Shown here: positions 62,304-64,000 of the stretch, piece by piece | How positions within the stretch are numbered: the stretch's first letter is position 1 | Layout: every line of letters begins with the position of its first letter | Source: DASZFV01 sp035549075 | GTDB taxonomy: Bacteria; Myxococcota_A; Polyangia; Fen-1088 | Direction of reading: 5' to 3' | DNA length: 64,000 nt | Assembly (NCBI GenBank): GCA_035549075.1 | Contig: DASZRT010000102.1 | Span: 26,840 to 90,839, forward strand | Notes under the pieces: model-generated | Told to the model about the DNA's origin: nothing | Databases searched by the model: none | What the model saw: the letters and a program-made list of their open reading frames with translations, nothing else | Program-made: the position numbers and the translations under genes

Positions 62304-63039
62304 GGCGCCGCCTTTCGAGCCACGTGGCGCGGGCGACGAAGAGGATCAGAAGCGCCGCGAGGATCGCCGACGCGCCCACGGTGCCGAAGCCGAGGCCGCC
62401 CTTGTCGGGCCCCTTCGTGAGCACATCGCCCACCGTCGCACCGAACGGCCGCGTCAGCACGAACGCGATCCAGAACAGCGCGACGCGCGAGAGGTTCGTC
62501 GCGAACGTCAACACCAGCACGACGGCAAGCGCGCCACCGATGACCAGCGCGCCGCCGAGGAAGCCCAACCCCGAGTCGTCGGCCAGGAAATCACCCAGCG
62601 CCGTGCCGAGCGTGTTCGACACGAGGATCGCCGCCCAGTAGAAGCCCTCGGCGCGGCGGTTCGTGACGCGATCCACGGACAGCGAGCCCGTGGCGAGGCG
62701 CCACACGCCCAGCACGACGAGCAGCGCCGCGAGCAGCAGCGAGGCGCCCTTCGTGTACCCGAGCCCCAGCGTGCGATCCATGTAGTCGGACATCGTCGTC
62801 CCCGCCGTGCTCGTCGCGAGGATCGTGAGCCAGTAAATCGGGGGACGATACACGCGTGAGGCGAGCTGCAACGCGACGGCGACGACGAACACCGACACGA
62901 GCGTGATCGAGCTCGCCGCGTAGCCAACCCCCAGTGTCATCGACATCAGGTCGCCCGCCGTCTCCCCGAGCGTCGTCGCCGCGATCTTCATGACCCAGAA
63001 CGCGGCGTCGACCCGCGGCAGCTTGTTCCCCTCGGCCAT
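62293..63039 (-). CDS. COG4705-like integral membrane protein
   Basis: A 248-residue protein with about eight hydrophobic segments and start VDAAFWVMKIAATTLGETAGD, like the uncharacterised COG4705 membrane proteins. It contains four related motifs at regular intervals: TTLGETAGDLMS, STAGTTMSDYMDR, NTLGTALGDFLAD and RPFGATVGDVLTK. Each is soon followed by LGVGY, LGLGY, SGLGF or GGLGF. This suggests an ancient fourfold repeat of paired helices with a shared acidic pore residue. A transport role is possible but not established. Confidence 0.72.
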   Translation of the reverse strand: MAEGNKLPRVDAAFWVMKIAATTLGETAGDLMSMTLGVGYAASSITLVSVFVVAVALQLASRVYRPPIYWLTILATSTAGTTMSDYMDRTLGLGYTKGASLLLAALLVVLGVWRLATGSLSVDRVTNRRAEGFYWAAILVSNTLGTALGDFLADDSGLGFLGGALVIGGALAVVLVLTFATNLSRVALFWIAFVLTRPFGATVGDVLTKGPDKGGLGFGTVGASAILAALLILFVARATWLERRRLRS

Positions 63040-63390
63040 GAAGTCAGTCTCTCATTGCCCGCAACGAGAGAGAGCCTTCATTCGGTCCGAGGCTGCGCGA
63101 CCGGGCAAAAGATCGAGCTCGCTCGCTGCCGCTCGTCTCACACACTCCAAGCCCACGATGCTGCCCGGACGTCAGCACGACCACGCTTCACACCCTTTGC
63201 GCTCACGGCCCCGCAGCCCGTCGATCGCTCACGTGCGCGCTTACGATGCTCCGCTGCCTTTCGCCGCTGTTCGTATCTGTTTATGCAGCGGCGCCCCCCT
63301 TCCCACCCCGTCCAAACCACGACCCCCGCAGCAATCCGGCCTAAGAGCGCAACGCGGTAGCTCAGGATTATCAGATGTTGGATAATGCTA
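63040..63390. other. noncoding spacer upstream of the cassette; possible recombination site
   Basis: No convincing gene is seen in these 351 bases. There is a perfect 8-bp inverted repeat (63262-63269 with 63286-63293, 16-base loop) and a 6-bp inverted repeat ATTATC/GATAAT (63368-63373 with 63381-63386). GATAAT at 63381-63386 also resembles a -10 promoter box. The region ends at GTTAGCC (63391-63397), the left boundary of the cassette. It may hold an attI-like site but no integrase gene is adjacent, and the preceding 35 bases lack the left arm of an attC. Confidence 0.4.
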
Positions 63391-63391
63391 G

Positions 63392-63863
63392 TTAGCCAGA
63401 AGAGCGACATGCCCGTGGATGACGATCGATTTCGAACCCCTGGTAGTCATTACGAGCACGAGGAGGTCTTCGCCGTCGCGGCAGTGCCGAGGCTTGCGCG
63501 CATCGACTGGTCGCCGGGTTCATACGTTCCGGAGTCAACCTTGTGGCTACCCGAACCGCTCTTCGACTCCCTGGCCGTCAATACCGTATTGGCTGGGCTC
63601 CCGCGGCACGAACAGAACCGCCTTTCGTCGACCACCTGCCGAGCGCTTGCCGAGCAACTCCGCTCGATCGTCTTTCCCGACGACTCGGAGCGGTTGGCGG
63701 CGTCTTTGGTCACCGAGGTCGCATCGCGGGTCGGCGAGCTATCGGATCATGTTCTCTTGGTCGAGGGACCGTAGTTCCTCTGGCTAACCCGCCGTTGCAG
63801 CGGACGGGCGGTTCGGTCGCCCTTCGGGCTCCCTCTCGCGCCCGCCGCTGAACGGCAGTATCG
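63392..63863 (+). mobile_element. integron gene cassette (472 bp)
   Basis: The cassette runs from the TT of GTTAGCC (63391-63397) to the G of GTTATGC (63863-63869). Joining its ends would give GTTAGCC, the exact reverse complement of GGCTAAC at 63782-63788, as expected for a free circular cassette. It carries one coding frame (63409-63774) and an attC site. No tyrosine recombinase gene is present in the window, so the array may be mobilised from elsewhere or belong to a cluster lacking an integrase. Confidence 0.75.
63409..63774 (+). CDS. cassette-encoded protein of unknown function
   Basis: A 121-residue soluble protein, rich in acidic residues (MPVDDDRFRTPGSHYEHEEVF; VFPDDSERLAASLVTEVA). 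ATG 63409 is chosen because it lies inside the cassette with an AAGAG ribosome-like site, whereas the longer start at 63385 would precede the cassette boundary. The stop lies 8 bases before the attC site, the usual cassette arrangement. Base composition is lower in G+C than the host genes. No family is recognised, as is normal for cassette genes. Confidence 0.6.
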   Translation: MPVDDDRFRTPGSHYEHEEVFAVAAVPRLARIDWSPGSYVPESTLWLPEPLFDSLAVNTVLAGLPRHEQNRLSSTTCRALAEQLRSIVFPDDSERLAASLVTEVASRVGELSDHVLLVEGP

Positions 63864-63869
63864 TTATGC
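63782..63869 (+). other. attC recombination site
   Basis: An 88-base attC. It begins GGCTAAC and ends GTTATGC (the R'' and R' boxes). The two arms pair over 18 bp: GCCGTT-CAGCGG-CGGGCG on the left carries one extra G and one extra A relative to CGCCCGCCGCTGAACGGC on the right. These single-base bulges are the extrahelical bases that integron integrases recognise. An inner GCCC-TTC-GGGC hairpin fills the centre. The pattern is seen directly; identification as attC follows from the known architecture. Confidence 0.8.
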
Positions 63870-63888
63870 GGAAGAAGAGGAGTTCGAT

Positions 63889-64000
63889 GTGCTCTCACGA
63901 CAGATCGCAGCTCTAGTTGTCGCGCTCCTCGGGAACCGGGCAGAGCTGGCTCGCGCTGACCAGCCGGCATCGGCTGCTCCAGCTCCGGCTGCGTTTCGCC
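63889..64000 (+). CDS. start of a second cassette-borne frame (cut by window edge)
   Basis: From GTG 63889 a frame stays open to the window end and gives 37 residues (LSRQIAALVVALLGNRAEL then an Ala/Pro-rich run). An AGGAG ribosome-like site lies about 5-10 bases upstream, in the short leader after the attC. An ATG at 63887 is out of frame and stops after nine codons. The start is uncertain and the product unknown; the position just after an attC suggests a second gene cassette. Confidence 0.35.
   Translation, partial: MLSRQIAALVVALLGNRAELARADQPASAAPAPAAFR

Noticed and set aside
63241..63300. Possible second attC left of the cassette (CAGCGGCG palindrome, TTTATGC)
   Set aside because: The inverted repeat is perfect without extrahelical bases and is not flanked by correctly placed R''/R' boxes.
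63340..63390. tRNA-like segment (GGTAGCTCAG near 63355)
   Set aside because: It resembles a D-arm, but no anticodon arm, T-loop sequence or acceptor pairing follows.

Overview
The window looks like chromosome from a high-G+C member of the Myxococcota (Polyangia-like), though no marker gene proves this. The reasons are: very high G+C with strong GC3 bias; many lipoproteins with Gly/Thr/Ser-rich or Asp/Ala-rich linkers; an esterase ending in a MYXO-CTERM-like anchor; a Ser/Thr kinase with a C-terminal PEGA-like domain; the exported DUF1592-type/DUF1552 pair; and a branched-chain-type 2-oxoacid dehydrogenase. Genes are densely packed, often with ATGA, GTGA or TGATG stop/start overlaps. Most antisense open frames are by-products of base composition.

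Layout. 1-1723: the tail of an unknown protein and an FAD-dependent oxidoreductase. 1804-6341: a visibly lower-G+C four-gene operon (protein with two GHKL ATPase sites and a histidine-kinase core; receiver protein; small protein with a caspase/CHAT-like His/Cys pattern; M.TaqI-like adenine DNA methyltransferase). It has the look of an acquired signalling or defence module and is the best candidate for an undescribed system. 6450-24246: housekeeping and envelope genes, including MFS and OPT transporters, a DUF962/Mpo1-like protein, a class III aminotransferase, phosphatidylserine decarboxylase, a glycosyltransferase, a Ser/Thr kinase with an esterase lipoprotein, 4-alpha-glucanotransferase, a metzincin-like protease and an iron alcohol dehydrogenase. 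24373-42597: an exported M3 peptidase, the DUF1592/DUF1552 pair, folA, serC, a LamG-type lipoprotein, a YbiT-type ABC-F ATPase broken by a one-base shift, an SMP-30-like lactonase, a PgsA-like synthase, Hsp33, an esterase, a phosphoesterase and aroC.

42724-53063 carries a 2-oxoacid dehydrogenase complex: two E1 alpha paralogues (42724 and 49252), E1 beta, E2, E3 (lpdA) and the lipoyl transferase lipB that would lipoylate E2. The first E1 alpha is separated from the rest by five unrelated genes. One of these encodes a 65-residue protein made of three perfect-length 19-residue repeats. 53232-59543 holds large surface lipoproteins, one combining a beta-propeller-like domain with two CxxCH haem sites. 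59586-63039 holds an rRNA/tRNA methyltransferase, mutM, small membrane proteins and a COG4705-like membrane protein.

At the right edge (63392-63863) there is a well-formed integron gene cassette with an attC site. A second coding frame follows it, so a cassette array may continue outside the window. No integrase is present here.

Two copies of a roughly 110-130 bp structured repeat (39677-39786 and, inverted, 61468-61598) share hairpins with compensatory base changes, and they encode the ends of three flanking proteins. I found no rRNA, tRNA, CRISPR array or insertion sequence.
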